A stretch of 60,156 nt of DNA, from positions 1 through 60,156 of IMG/VR virus record IMGVR_UViG_3300032605_000016. The stretch is one strand, 5' to 3'. Below are positions 25,579-32,516 of this stretch, one piece after another (positions within the stretch are counted from its first letter, which is position 1; every line of letters begins with the position of its first letter). The translations under genes and the position numbers were made by a program. This DNA comes from a virus. The notes below the pieces were generated by a model. That model ran no database searches. It saw nothing but the letters and a program-made list of their open reading frames with translations, and was not told the DNA's origin.

Positions 25579-26181
25579 ATGTCGAAACCGTTTAAACCTA
25601 CCTGGTTGTACATTAAGCAACATAATACTACCGGTCTAAAATACTTTGGAAAAACTATACGGGATCCTAACAAATATTTAGGATCTGGCGTACACTGGCG
25701 GGCACATCTTAATAAACACGGTCTAGATGTTACTACCGTTTGGTGTCAGCTATTCGATAATAAAGAAACATTAGTCGAATACGCTTTAAAATTTTCTACA
25801 GAAAACAAAATTGTCGAGTCAGCAGAATGGGCTAACATTAAACCCGAAGATGGATTAATGGGAGGTAGTTACGGTACTGTAAAAGAGTCCACTAGACAAA
25901 AAATTAGAGAAAATAGTAAAAACTATAGACATACAGAGTCTAGTAAAGAAAAGATTCGAACTGCTAGAGCAAAACAAGCGCCTACTATGTTAGGAAAAAA
26001 GCATAGTGACGAAACAAAACAAAAAATAAAAGATGCTAGAGCTAAACAAATAATGGTTCCACGAAGTGAGGAATTCAAACAAAAAATATCGTTGCTCCAC
26101 AAAGGTAAAAAGCGTTCTCCAGAAACTTGTAAAAAAATATCTGAAGCACGAAAAGAACTATTCAAAAGGAATTCTAAGTGA
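25579..26181 (+). CDS. GIY-YIG homing endonuclease
   Basis: 200 residues. TWLYIKQHNTTGLKYFGKT is the catalytic core and GSGVHWRAHLNKHG follows. Three NUMOD3-type repeats (KEKIRTARAKQ, KKHSDETKQKIKDARAKQ and RSPETCKKISEARKE) make up the DNA-binding tail. Third enzyme of this kind within 4 kb. Its stop overlaps the next gene's GTG start, so it may have landed between two coupled genes. Confidence 0.85.
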   Translation: MSKPFKPTWLYIKQHNTTGLKYFGKTIRDPNKYLGSGVHWRAHLNKHGLDVTTVWCQLFDNKETLVEYALKFSTENKIVESAEWANIKPEDGLMGGSYGTVKESTRQKIRENSKNYRHTESSKEKIRTARAKQAPTMLGKKHSDETKQKIKDARAKQIMVPRSEEFKQKISLLHKGKKRSPETCKKISEARKELFKRNSK

Positions 26182-26465
26182 GTCGCCCCAAGCCAACCAT
26201 TTTAGCTGAGCTTACAAACAAGCAAACATACAAAACCGAGCAAGTACTTGCTTCGGAAGGAGTATGGGCCGTTTACTTTGATAATAAACCAGTTAATCTT
26301 AAAACTTCTAATTTATTAGTTCAGTACCCTGGACCTAAATATAAAAAAGTAAGTTTTAGTAATCCAGGTCACGCAATCAATCTTGCCAAAAAACTCAACA
26401 CACAATTCAAAACTGATAAGTTTAGCGTAGTGTTACTCAAGCAAGGCGAAAAAGTATATCCTTGA
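26178..26465 (+). CDS. Conserved T4-like phage protein
   Basis: 95 residues from GTG. RPKPTILAELTNKQTYKTEQ, the repeated basic-hydrophobic pattern and DKFSVVLLKQGEKVY belong to a family I recognise in T4-like marine phages. Small, basic, with no known function. Next gene starts 7 nt later. Confidence 0.65.
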   Translation: MSRPKPTILAELTNKQTYKTEQVLASEGVWAVYFDNKPVNLKTSNLLVQYPGPKYKKVSFSNPGHAINLAKKLNTQFKTDKFSVVLLKQGEKVYP

Positions 26466-26472
26466 TATTACT

Positions 26473-26841
26473 GTGCGTAACAAACTCAAACTTACAGAAC
26501 AATTAGTAAATCAACTCCCGGAAGAACAACGCATTAGCGTAGAATCAGCTAGAGTATCATGGTGGTATAATTTGCGTCCAACTGGCGGACTTAGATTAAC
26601 TCAATTAGGTTGGTTTGCTTTAGCCGATACATTAGACCTTGAATTTTATGAATATCGCATTGATGATCCTATGAAGTTTAATCAGCATACAATACTAGAC
26701 CTTGATAGAAAACTTCAAATGCCTTACTATATTATAACTACTAAAGGTGTACCAAAGTCTATTGTTTTTTTTGGTAGTAAAGAAGCAGTATTAGCTAATT
26801 TGTATGGTAGTCTAGAAAAATTTCTTGACAATTATAGCTAA
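26473..26841 (+). CDS. Conserved phage protein of unknown function
   Basis: 122 residues from a GTG. WWYNLRPTGGLRLTQLGWFAL and QMPYYIITTKG...VFFGSKEAVLANLYG are recognisable as a conserved hypothetical family of T4-like phages. Mixed alpha/beta, cytoplasmic. A promoter for the tRNA downstream overlaps its end. Confidence 0.65.
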   Translation: MRNKLKLTEQLVNQLPEEQRISVESARVSWWYNLRPTGGLRLTQLGWFALADTLDLEFYEYRIDDPMKFNQHTILDLDRKLQMPYYIITTKGVPKSIVFFGSKEAVLANLYGSLEKFLDNYS

Positions 26842-26853
26842 CGATGTTATACT
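26825..26853 (+). promoter_or_regulatory. Sigma70-like promoter of a tRNA gene
   Basis: TTGACA 26825-26830, 17 bp, TATACT 26848-26853; the tRNA begins at 26871. The -35 box is in the end of the preceding gene. Confidence 0.75.
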
Positions 26854-26870
26854 TACAATGTAGTAAAGAT

Positions 26871-26946
26871 GGCCCGGTAGCTTAAAAAGTAAAGCGTCGA
26901 ACTCATAATTCGGGGAGTGTGGGTGCAAGTCCTACCCGGACCACCA
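26871..26946 (+). tRNA. tRNA with anticodon CAT (Met or Ile2)
   Basis: 76 nt including an encoded CCA. Anticodon loop CTCATAA on a 5-bp stem. Acceptor pairs GGCCCGG with CCGGACC (one C-A mismatch), discriminator A. The T-loop TGCAAGT is not canonical. Met versus lysidine-dependent Ile cannot be told. Confidence 0.85.
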
Positions 26947-26974
26947 AATGTCTTTAAGTAACAAGGCCTACCAG

Positions 26975-26988
26975 TACTAAATAGATTT
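26975..26988 (+). promoter_or_regulatory. T4-late-like TACTAAATA element, leaderless
   Basis: TACTAAATA at 26975-26983 and 5 nt (GATTT) before ATG 26989. No Shine-Dalgarno sequence. Confidence 0.5.
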
Positions 26989-27204
26989 ATGGAACAGAAC
27001 AAAAAACCAGTTGAACAGTATTATTACTCTGAAGAAGAGTGGAGCAGATTAGGTTGTGGTCCATTGCCAGCAATTCGGAACCGATCAATACTAAATATAC
27101 CTACTAATGCTCATTTGAGTTTTAGAGTGGTTAGATATATTAAGTATCACGCTACGCTTGTTTATATCAAATTGGTTGACAAAATAGGTAAAATAGTAGT
27201 ATAA
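26989..27204 (+). CDS. Hypothetical protein
   Basis: 71 residues, N-terminus rich in Y and E (EQYYYSEEEW), C-terminus basic and hydrophobic. No motif recognised. The cold-shock promoter overlaps its last codons. Support is the open frame and the TAAATA element at its start. Confidence 0.5.
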   Translation: MEQNKKPVEQYYYSEEEWSRLGCGPLPAIRNRSILNIPTNAHLSFRVVRYIKYHATLVYIKLVDKIGKIVV

Positions 27205-27205
27205 T
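27176..27205 (+). promoter_or_regulatory. Sigma70-like promoter of the cold-shock gene and tmRNA
   Basis: TTGACA 27176-27181, 18-bp spacer, TATAAT 27200-27205. The gene has an AAAGGAAG ribosome site before ATG 27233. No separate promoter is seen for the tmRNA behind it. Confidence 0.75.
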
Positions 27206-27232
27206 AGTTTTTAATAAAGGAAGTAAAGTAAC

Positions 27233-27436
27233 ATGGCAACAGGTAAAGTAAAGTGGTTTAATGATGCAAAAGGGTTTGGATTTATTACCCCCGATGCTGG
27301 TGGTGAGGAATTGTTTGCACATTTTTCCGCAATTAGCACAAATGGTTTTAAGAGTTTAAAAGAGAATCAAGCGGTAACATTCGATGTAGTGGCAGGCCCT
27401 AAAGGCAAGCAAGCATCAAATATTCTTCCGCTGTAA
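27233..27436 (+). CDS. Cold-shock domain protein
   Basis: 67 residues, full length for a CspA-type protein. [15 protein letters not shown] holds RNP1 (KGFGFI) and ELFAHFSAI holds RNP2-like residues. Binds single-stranded RNA/DNA and melts mRNA structure. It is next to the tmRNA on the same presumed transcript, so both would act on translation during infection. Confidence 0.95.
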   Translation: MATGKVKWFNDAKGFGFITPDAGGEELFAHFSAISTNGFKSLKENQAVTFDVVAGPKGKQASNILPL

Positions 27437-27780
27437 AGAATTGTTGTAATTCCTTCGTAGTGAAGGCGCTGTGGACCCGGGTTCGATTCCCGGCATCTCC
27501 ACCGAAGCATATTACCGAACCGAGTTATCGGTAGCGAGGCCAAAAGCTGTAGTATGTTTCAGTGGGGATGACAAGGTTTCGACATGGTGAGATAATGAAA
27601 GAGGCAACACAGTAGGCGATGACTGTAAATCAAGCGAAAAACTTAAATGCAAACGCATCTAAAGGCGAAGTAACTGTTTCAGGTAAGGGAATTCGTTTCT
27701 CTGCTCGTACAGCACAACGCCAAACATTAGCAGTTTAATCACTGCTTTGCGGAGTTATCCGTCGAAACAGAAAATAACAG
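27436..27780 (+). ncRNA. ssrA: Circularly permuted (two-piece) tmRNA
   Basis: The acceptor piece comes first: a T-arm CCGGG-TTCGATT-CCCGG ends in CATCTCC (27494-27500) plus ACC, with the last A not encoded. After a ~60-nt intervening segment with hairpin ACCGA/TCGGT, the coding piece starts at GGGGATG (27564-27570). GGGGATG pairs over all 7 bp with CATCTCC (one G-U). The resume codon GCA (27649) is followed by AAC and a 29-codon frame ending LAV and TAA at 27736-27738. The stop lies in the loop of hairpin AGCAGT/ACTGCT, as in helix 5 of known tmRNAs. Rescues stalled ribosomes. Ends of the mature pieces are estimates. Confidence 0.9.
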
Positions 27781-27806
27781 ATAGGGGCTTCGACCCCTAT
27801 TCTTTT
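27781..27806 (+). terminator. Intrinsic terminator after tmRNA
   Basis: ATAGGGG and CCCCTAT stem with loop CTTCGA, followed by TCTTTT. Confidence 0.85.
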
Positions 27807-27926
27807 GACTTCATTATATGCGTATATTAAACTTAAAAATATGCCAAAACCTAGCAATTTTTGCAGGCCAACGCAAAAAAACAATAAATATTTGTTCAGT
27901 AGTATAAACATAAAGGAACTATTAGT

Positions 27927-28379
27927 ATGAAAAAAGTAATTTTAGCAGTAGCATTATTAGCATCAACTACTTTTGCTTTCGCAACTGACGTTGGTGTTTT
28001 TGGTGGCCGCAACATGGGCTCTAAACAAGATACCGCAGGCGTTTCTGTTGGTCAATCATTTGGCGCAATTGGCGTTCAAGGAACTTTTGATCGTAGTACT
28101 ACCAATGCTGTTGATGTTAATCGTTACACAGCATCTGTGAGTTATGACGTTATCAAACTAGGTCCCGTACAAACTAATGTTCGTGCTGGAGCTGCATTTA
28201 TTGACACACAAAAACCTGGCGTAGGTAATGGTGGTGCTGGATTTATTGGCGCAGGGATTGCCTATCCTGTAGTTAAGAATGTAAATTTGGTAGCTGATTA
28301 TGCCTACCAAAAAGGTAATAACATTACTAAGGCTTACAATGGCAACATCGTAACCGCAGGTGTTAAGTACTCGTTCTAA
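27927..28379 (+). CDS. Outer-membrane beta-barrel protein
   Basis: 150 residues. A clear signal peptide (MKKVILAVALLASTTFAFA, cleavage probably before TD) precedes a barrel of ~8 alternating strands; the C-terminus VTAGVKYSF ends in phenylalanine as BAM substrates do. Glycine-rich strands such as GGAGFIGAGIAYPV support it. AAAGGAACTATTAGT precedes the ATG, almost the same leader as the GIY-YIG gene at 23133. A phage-encoded porin-like protein could block superinfection or alter uptake; that is inference. Confidence 0.85.
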   Translation: MKKVILAVALLASTTFAFATDVGVFGGRNMGSKQDTAGVSVGQSFGAIGVQGTFDRSTTNAVDVNRYTASVSYDVIKLGPVQTNVRAGAAFIDTQKPGVGNGGAGFIGAGIAYPVVKNVNLVADYAYQKGNNITKAYNGNIVTAGVKYSF

Positions 28380-28397
28380 TTTTTACGAGTTAAACTA

Positions 28398-28422
28398 AAA
28401 GGGCCTTCGGGTCCTTTTTTTG
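28398..28422 (+). terminator. Intrinsic terminator after the beta-barrel gene
   Basis: AAGGGCC and GGTCCTT stem closed by a TTCG tetraloop, then seven T. Confidence 0.9.
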
Positions 28423-28426
28423 TTGG

Positions 28427-28436
28427 TAAATATAGA
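28427..28436 (+). promoter_or_regulatory. T4-late-like TAAATA element, leaderless
   Basis: GTAAATA ending at 28432, 4 nt (TAGA) before ATG 28437, directly after the terminator. Confidence 0.55.
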
Positions 28437-28937
28437 ATGAAGATAGTAATCACTGGACATACTGGTTTAGTAGGAAGCAAAATAGTTGAATTATTCCCCA
28501 ATGAAGAAGTTATCGGGTTAAGTCGTAGTAACGGATACGATTTAACTACAAAGTACGACGAGTGCTTGTCTATAATGAAATCAGCGGACATAGTATTCAA
28601 TAATGCCTATTCAGGTACTATACAAGCAAATATCATAAAAGATTTAAAAGATTCAAAAGTAACTTTAATTACTATTGGAAGTATTGCTGGATACTATAGC
28701 ACCAATCCATATCAAGTTAATAAAAAAATAATACACGAAACATATCAATATCATAAACCATTTTATCCAGAAAGATGTTTATTGTTGATACCAGGTTTTC
28801 TTGAAAATAATGCTAGGTGCGTTGAATTAGGTCGTACAGTCATTGATGTTAATCAAGTTATTAACGGTATTAAATATTTTTTAGATAATAAAAGAGTCAC
28901 TATGATAGAATTTGATAATACTAGTAGGAAATTATAA
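28437..28937 (+). CDS. NAD(P)-binding SDR-like protein, short
   Basis: 166 residues. IVITGHTGLVGSKIVELF is the GxxGxxG cofactor loop, IVFNNAYSG is the second strand end, LITIGSIAGYYSTNPYQVNKK supplies Ser and Y-x3-K. It is shorter than epimerases and lacks the sugar-binding C-terminal domain. ATG overlaps the next gene start by one base, so it heads the operon of two oxygenase-like genes. Confidence 0.75.
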   Translation: MKIVITGHTGLVGSKIVELFPNEEVIGLSRSNGYDLTTKYDECLSIMKSADIVFNNAYSGTIQANIIKDLKDSKVTLITIGSIAGYYSTNPYQVNKKIIHETYQYHKPFYPERCLLLIPGFLENNARCVELGRTVIDVNQVINGIKYFLDNKRVTMIEFDNTSRKL

Positions 28938-29584
28938 TGCTGTTATATCATAAAACAAATTTTGATTTCTCACAAGAAGCTAAAGATTGGTTACTTAACC
29001 GATATAAAGATCACTTCAAATTAAATTTCTATCATAATTATGATTGGATTCAAAATCAACTACAACATGAATGGCGAGCATCTATTGCTGGAGAAGAATT
29101 ATTGTCTTACCTTTCTCAATATAATTGCGATACATCTAATCTGATCATAACTGCTCATCTGGCAAATTTAACAATACCATATTATAGTCGCCCGCACGTT
29201 GACGCCGAACAATTATACGGACCTGCTAAAGGTAAAATAACAGTAACTTCAAAATTTAATATAATAGTGCTTGGTAATCCAGAAGATCCTATGCTTTGGT
29301 GGACTAACTTTCACCATACAGATAAACGCTTGTACTATAGTAATGTTTTAAATACACGTACTAATCAAGAATTTAGTAGTTTATCTATGCCAGGACACAC
29401 TAATGAAGAAAAAATGGAGTATCTAGGTCCTGCTACAGATACAGCATCAAATTTACTAACTCCTAGCGCATTTGTACGCACAGATTATATTCATACTATA
29501 AAATTAAGTCCTGGACCAAGATTGGTAATTACTGTGCCTTTCGATAAAAGTATAGAAGAGTTAATCAATGTTACTATTCCATAA
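28937..29584 (+). CDS. 2OG-Fe(II) oxygenase-like protein, type A copy 1
   Basis: 215 residues. RPHVDAEQ (about 94-101) gives the HxD iron pair; a distal histidine lies in IHTIKLSPGPRLVITV, whose Arg fits the 2-oxoglutarate site. FNIIVLGNPEDPMLWWTNF lies between. It shares MLLYHKTNFDFSQEAKDW with the copies at 29568 and 46077. The predicted double-stranded beta-helix is inferred from the HxD...H...R order. Substrate unknown. Confidence 0.7.
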   Translation: MLLYHKTNFDFSQEAKDWLLNRYKDHFKLNFYHNYDWIQNQLQHEWRASIAGEELLSYLSQYNCDTSNLIITAHLANLTIPYYSRPHVDAEQLYGPAKGKITVTSKFNIIVLGNPEDPMLWWTNFHHTDKRLYYSNVLNTRTNQEFSSLSMPGHTNEEKMEYLGPATDTASNLLTPSAFVRTDYIHTIKLSPGPRLVITVPFDKSIEELINVTIP

Positions 29585-30182
29585 AACAGATTTTGATTTT
29601 TCGCAGGAAGCTAAAGATTGGATACTTAATCGATATAAAAATCATTTTAATGAAAATTTTTATCATAATTTAGATTGGGATCAAAGAAAGTTACAGCACG
29701 AATGGCGTGAAGTAAGTGCTGGACAAGAATTATTAAATTATTTGTCGCAATATAATTGTGATACATCCAATCTAATCATAACCGCACATTTAGCTAATTT
29801 AGAAAATCAAGGTTATGGAAGACCCCATGTGGATAACGAAAACCATAAAATTTTAAAAAGTAGATTTAATATATTAATAAAAGGTAATCCAGAAGATCCT
29901 ATGCATTGGTGGACCGATTTTCATCATACTGATAAAAGACTATACTCGATTACTCAAGTAAGTACTCGAACTGGATTACCTTTTACTGGGCTAACTATGC
30001 CAGGAACAACAGTAGCAGAAAAAATGGAATATTTAGGCCCTGCTACGGCTGCAGAATCAAATTTACTAACTCCTAGCGCATTTGTACGCACAGACTATGT
30101 GCATACCGTACATTTGAGCCCAGGACCGAGATTAGTAATTACAGTGGGGTTCGAAAAATCTATAGAAGATCTAATCAATTAA
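29568..30182 (+). CDS. 2OG-Fe(II) oxygenase-like protein, type A copy 2
   Basis: 204 residues, a tandem paralogue of the gene before and overlapping it by 17 nt. RPHVDNEN and VHTVHLSPGPRLVITV preserve the HxD...H...R set. Differences are spread along the protein, so it is an older duplication, not a copy error. EWREVSAGQELLNYL and NCDTSNLIITAHLANL are shared with copy 1. Confidence 0.7.
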   Translation: MLLFHKTDFDFSQEAKDWILNRYKNHFNENFYHNLDWDQRKLQHEWREVSAGQELLNYLSQYNCDTSNLIITAHLANLENQGYGRPHVDNENHKILKSRFNILIKGNPEDPMHWWTDFHHTDKRLYSITQVSTRTGLPFTGLTMPGTTVAEKMEYLGPATAAESNLLTPSAFVRTDYVHTVHLSPGPRLVITVGFEKSIEDLIN

Positions 30183-30209
30183 TAGCATATAATGAAAGTT
30201 CTGGGCTCG

Positions 30210-30220
30210 TAAATACTTCT
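30210..30220 (+). promoter_or_regulatory. T4-late-like TAAATA element, leaderless
   Basis: TAAATA 30210-30215, 5 nt (CTTCT) before ATG 30221; no ribosome binding site. Confidence 0.5.
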
Positions 30221-30475
30221 ATGCGAGCACTTTGGGACAAACATCCTGAACTTCCTTATAGAGCTGTAGCGCCTTGGCCAATAATAGAAACCAATGGAAA
30301 TTTAGATTGGATCGCCGCAGTGGATACTATGGAATATTGGCTTGAAACAACAGTAGGTAGACATTACATACACTGGACTTGGACCATGTGGACATTGGAT
30401 CAACCACACTTATGTGGTGTAAGTTTTGTTCGCGATACCGACTCATCACTCTTCCTTTTAAGATGGGGCAACTAA
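30221..30475 (+). CDS. Small protein of the FxLRW family
   Basis: 84 residues, tryptophan-rich. Its C-terminus (DTDSSLFLLRWGN) matches the signature of the tandem family at 51.3-54.2 kb. It is the first dispersed copy. No known function. Confidence 0.6.
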   Translation: MRALWDKHPELPYRAVAPWPIIETNGNLDWIAAVDTMEYWLETTVGRHYIHWTWTMWTLDQPHLCGVSFVRDTDSSLFLLRWGN

Positions 30476-30490
30476 TTTTACCAAAAGTGG

Positions 30491-30519
30491 TTGACTTTCA
30501 ATGGAAATATGCGTATAAT
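30491..30519 (+). promoter_or_regulatory. Sigma70-like promoter without an obvious gene start
   Basis: TTGACT 30491-30496, 17 bp, TATAAT 30514-30519. Only ~45 nt lie before the next promoter, with no clear frame, so it may drive a short RNA or the same downstream gene. Confidence 0.55.
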
Positions 30520-30563
30520 TGCAACATTAGGTAAATAAAAGTTCAGAGAAGTAAAAAAGAAGG

Positions 30564-30592
30564 TTGACAAAGAATTAATTAAGCATTATAAT
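30564..30592 (+). promoter_or_regulatory. Sigma70-like promoter
   Basis: TTGACA 30564-30569, 17 bp, TATAAT 30587-30592, 9 nt before ATG 30602. Confidence 0.75.
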
Positions 30593-30601
30593 AAACATAT
30601 T

Positions 30602-30763
30602 ATGAAAAATACAAGATTGTCCGTAACGTATCAAATAGCACAAGGTTCAGCACTCTGCTGGAGCCCGGTAGCCTCTTTACGCTCAACAATTCATAATAGT
30701 GGCTTTAATATGATTGAGGCAGGGAAAGATTATAGTAGGGTCCAAGAAGGATATGATGATTAA
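30602..30763 (+). CDS. Possible 53-residue protein
   Basis: Short frame directly after a strong promoter and ended by a terminator, so it is a one-gene unit. The product is polar with one Cys-Trp (ALCWSPVASL). No family recognised. The RNA could also be non-coding. Confidence 0.45.
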   Translation: MKNTRLSVTYQIAQGSALCWSPVASLRSTIHNSGFNMIEAGKDYSRVQEGYDD

Positions 30764-30792
30764 GTAATATTTTAATATCACAAACTTTAAGG

Positions 30793-30821
30793 ACCCGGAA
30801 CTAAACACTCCGGGTTTTTTG
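30793..30821 (+). terminator. Intrinsic terminator
   Basis: ACCCGGA (30793-30799) and TCCGGGT (30809-30815) stem, then a T run. Confidence 0.85.
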
Positions 30822-30840
30822 TTTTTAAAAGGAAAGAAAG

Positions 30841-31008
30841 ATGACAATAGATTATAGTAAATTAAATGATCGTATTGTGGAACAGGCTTATAGTTATTCA
30901 CTCAGTGATGAGCAAAAGCAGAAGTTGATTCAGAATAAGATCGAGCGAGCAAAGGTATTACTTGCTTCGCAGCGTAAAGAAGCTGTTTATTTTCAAATAG
31001 AAGATTGA
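30841..31008 (+). CDS. Small hypothetical protein
   Basis: 55 residues, helical and charged (LSDEQKQKLIQNKIERAKVLL), with AAAAGGAAAGAAAG before the ATG. The promoter for the downstream RNA/tRNA array overlaps its stop codon. Confidence 0.6.
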   Translation: MTIDYSKLNDRIVEQAYSYSLSDEQKQKLIQNKIERAKVLLASQRKEAVYFQIED

Positions 31009-31033
31009 CAAATAAACAGTAAGGTAGTATAGT
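31005..31033 (+). promoter_or_regulatory. Promoter of the structured RNA and tRNA array
   Basis: TTGACA 31005-31010, 17 bp, TATAGT 31028-31033. The next genes on this strand are a structured RNA and tRNA-Tyr. Confidence 0.75.
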
Positions 31034-31039
31034 GTGTTA

Positions 31040-31256
31040 TGTGGGAACGAGGTCCACGCTAGGCACTTAAAACATCTAGTAAACGGGCGGCCTGTACGAT
31101 GAAACTCCTTTTGTGGAGCAAAAAACTACAGCGTAATAAAGCATACTAAAAGACCTGGTCCGTCAATGGCATCGCGGATCGAAGACATGGCGCTTTTCCA
31201 CAGCGCAAAAATGATTGCCTTAGTATGCTTTATTACACGCTTTCTAAAGAGAGCGT
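31040..31256 (+). ncRNA. Candidate structured RNA ahead of tRNA-Tyr
   Basis: No credible frame in ~220 nt after a promoter. GTAATAAAGCATACTAA (31133-31149) and its exact 17-nt inverse at 31220-31236 enclose ~70 nt that hold a further hairpin GCGC/GCGC. Smaller stems flank it: GTGG/CCAC near 31041, CTCC/GGAG near 31106, and ACGCT/AGCGT (31237-31256) just before the tRNA. It does not resemble RNase P, 6S or SRP RNA to me. Ends are estimates. Confidence 0.6.
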
Positions 31257-31261
31257 TATAT

Positions 31262-31346
31262 GGGTGGTGAGCGGCACTGGCGACCGCACCTGACTGTAAA
31301 TCAGACGCCTCTGGCATACTTGGTTCGACTCCATGACCACCCACCA
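31262..31346 (+). tRNA. tRNA-Tyr (GTA)
   Basis: Acceptor GGGTGGT/ACCACCC, anticodon loop CTGTAAA, long variable arm as expected for Tyr, CCA encoded. Confidence 0.9.
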
Positions 31347-31355
31347 AACAATAAC

Positions 31356-31433
31356 GGAACGGTGGCTGAGTGGCCCAAAGCAACAGTCTGCAAAACTGTA
31401 AAGTCGTCGGTTCGAATCCGACCCGTTCCTCCA
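31356..31433 (+). tRNA. tRNA-Cys (GCA)
   Basis: Acceptor GGAACGG/CCGTTCC, anticodon loop CTGCAAA on a 5-bp stem, canonical T-loop TTCGAAT, CCA encoded. Confidence 0.9.
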
Positions 31434-31441
31434 ACAACTAT

Positions 31442-31515
31442 TGCGGGTTGTGATAGCCACACTCCGGTCTCATAAGCCAGGATGGAATAGGGAGCGTTAC
31501 CCTAGCCCGCAACCA
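31442..31515 (+). tRNA. tRNA with anticodon CAT (Met or Ile2)
   Basis: Acceptor TGCGGGT/GCCCGCA, anticodon loop CTCATAA with one stem mismatch, T-loop AGCGTTA (non-canonical), no GG in the D-loop, CCA encoded. It pairs T1-A72, unlike the initiator at 35563. Confidence 0.75.
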
Positions 31516-31520
31516 ACAAA

Positions 31521-31595
31521 GGCTCCAAAGTGTTCATGGACGCACACCTCTCTGTCTAAGAGGAAGAGGGAGATCGTTACTCCCTGGAGTCGCCA
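31521..31595 (+). tRNA. tRNA-Asp (GTC)
   Basis: Acceptor GGCTCCA/TGGAGTC, anticodon loop CTGTCTA (pyrimidine at 37 is unusual), T-loop ATCGTTA non-canonical, CCA encoded. Confidence 0.8.
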
Positions 31596-31601
31596 AGTTA
31601 T

Positions 31602-31679
31602 GTCCTCATAGATTACGATTGGCTAGATCAACACCCTTTCAAGGTGTAGGACCGGGATCGACACCCGGTGAGGACGCCA
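31602..31679 (+). tRNA. tRNA-Glu (TTC), copy 1
   Basis: Acceptor GTCCTCA/TGAGGAC, anticodon loop CTTTCAA, T-loop ATCGACA, CCA encoded. Confidence 0.85.
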
Positions 31680-31685
31680 AGTTAT

Positions 31686-31762
31686 ACTCTGTTCGTCTAT
31701 GTTGGTTAGGACCCCAGCCTTTCACGTTGGTAAGAGGGGATCGTCACCCCTACAGAGTGCCA
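31686..31762 (+). tRNA. tRNA-Glu (TTC), copy 2
   Basis: Acceptor ACTCTGT/ACAGAGT, anticodon loop CTTTCAC, T-loop ATCGTCA. Sequence differs widely from copy 1 though the anticodon is the same, so either decoding or identity may differ. CCA encoded. Confidence 0.75.
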
Positions 31763-31778
31763 GTTAAAGAAAGATTAT

Positions 31779-32162
31779 ATGTTACAAAAATATAGCTGTA
31801 AAATATGTTCTACGGTATTTACACATAAAGAAAAAAGAATCTATTGTGGCAAGCATTACTTAGAAGGAATGCATCAAAGTTACATAGAACGGTGGAAGTC
31901 TGGTTTAGAAGATGGCCTTCGAGGCAAACATCAAACTAGTATGTATATACATCGTTATATAAGGGCAAAACAAAATAATAAATGTCTTATTTGTGGTATC
32001 GAAGAACATAATGGTCTTCCGCTATATCTAGAATTAGATCATATCGACGGGAATTATAAAAATAACAAAGAAGAAAATTTAAGGGCAATATGCCCAAACT
32101 GCCATAGTCAGACGCCTACATATAAGGCTAAAAATAAAGGAAATGGTAGAGACAGAAAATAG
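31779..32162 (+). CDS. HNH endonuclease inside the tRNA array
   Basis: 127 residues. N-terminal zinc cysteines CKIC and YCGKH, then the HNH core: CLICGIEEHNG, LELDHIDGNYKNNKEEN, LRAICPNCHSQTPTY. The last domain resembles the free-standing homing HNH enzymes of T4-like phages. The stop TAG shares its G with the first base of tRNA-Thr. It is very like the copy at 48654, which also sits beside tRNA-Thr. Confidence 0.85.
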   Translation: MLQKYSCKICSTVFTHKEKRIYCGKHYLEGMHQSYIERWKSGLEDGLRGKHQTSMYIHRYIRAKQNNKCLICGIEEHNGLPLYLELDHIDGNYKNNKEENLRAICPNCHSQTPTYKAKNKGNGRDRK

Positions 32163-32236
32163 CCCTTGTATCCTTAGTGGTAAAGGTCCGGTCTTGTAAG
32201 CCGGGTTCGGTGGTTCGATTCCATTCTGGGGCACCA
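32162..32236 (+). tRNA. tRNA-Thr (TGT), copy 1
   Basis: Acceptor GCCCTTG/CTGGGGC with one mismatch, anticodon loop CTTGTAA, canonical T-loop, CCA encoded. Begins in the HNH stop codon. Confidence 0.85.
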
Positions 32237-32244
32237 GTAACAAT

Positions 32245-32322
32245 CTGTGTGTAATGTCAATCTGGTAGACGGCCTGATCTGGAGTCAGGAGGCTGTAGGT
32301 TCGAATCCTACCTCACAGACCA
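32245..32322 (+). tRNA. tRNA-Pro (TGG)
   Basis: Acceptor CTGTGTG/CTCACAG with one T-T mismatch, anticodon loop TCTGGAG on stem CCTGA/TCAGG, CCA encoded. Confidence 0.85.
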
Positions 32323-32330
32323 AAAACAAT

Positions 32331-32406
32331 TCCCTGATAGCTCAGTTGGTAGAGTACGTGACTGTTAATCACGGTGTCGCTGGTTCGAGCCCAGCTCGGG
32401 GAGCCA
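32331..32406 (+). tRNA. tRNA-Asn (GTT), copy 1
   Basis: Acceptor TCCCTGA/TCGGGGA, anticodon loop CTGTTAA, canonical T-loop, CCA encoded. A near-identical copy is at 48435. Confidence 0.95.
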
Positions 32407-32412
32407 CAATAT

Positions 32413-32507
32413 GGAAGATAATGCAGCGGGGATGGTCCTGCGACTGGCCTTGAAAACCAGGTCCTGGTGAAGAGCCGGGTGGGGTTCGACTCCTCTGTCT
32501 TCCGCCA
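32413..32507 (+). tRNA. tRNA-Ser (TGA)
   Basis: Acceptor GGAAGAT/GTCTTCC, anticodon loop CTTGAAA, long variable arm of class II, CCA encoded. Confidence 0.9.
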
Positions 32508-32516
32508 AACAATTAA

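Noticed and set aside
27454-27503. A stand-alone tRNA ending in CCGGG-TTCGATT-CCCGG
   Set aside because: There is no 5' acceptor or anticodon arm upstream. The acceptor pairs with GGGGATG downstream, which makes it the first piece of a permuted tmRNA.
31126-31475. Open frames on both strands across tRNA-Tyr and tRNA-Cys
   Set aside because: They simply translate tRNA and structured-RNA sequence, with no ribosome sites. The tRNA folds explain the bases.
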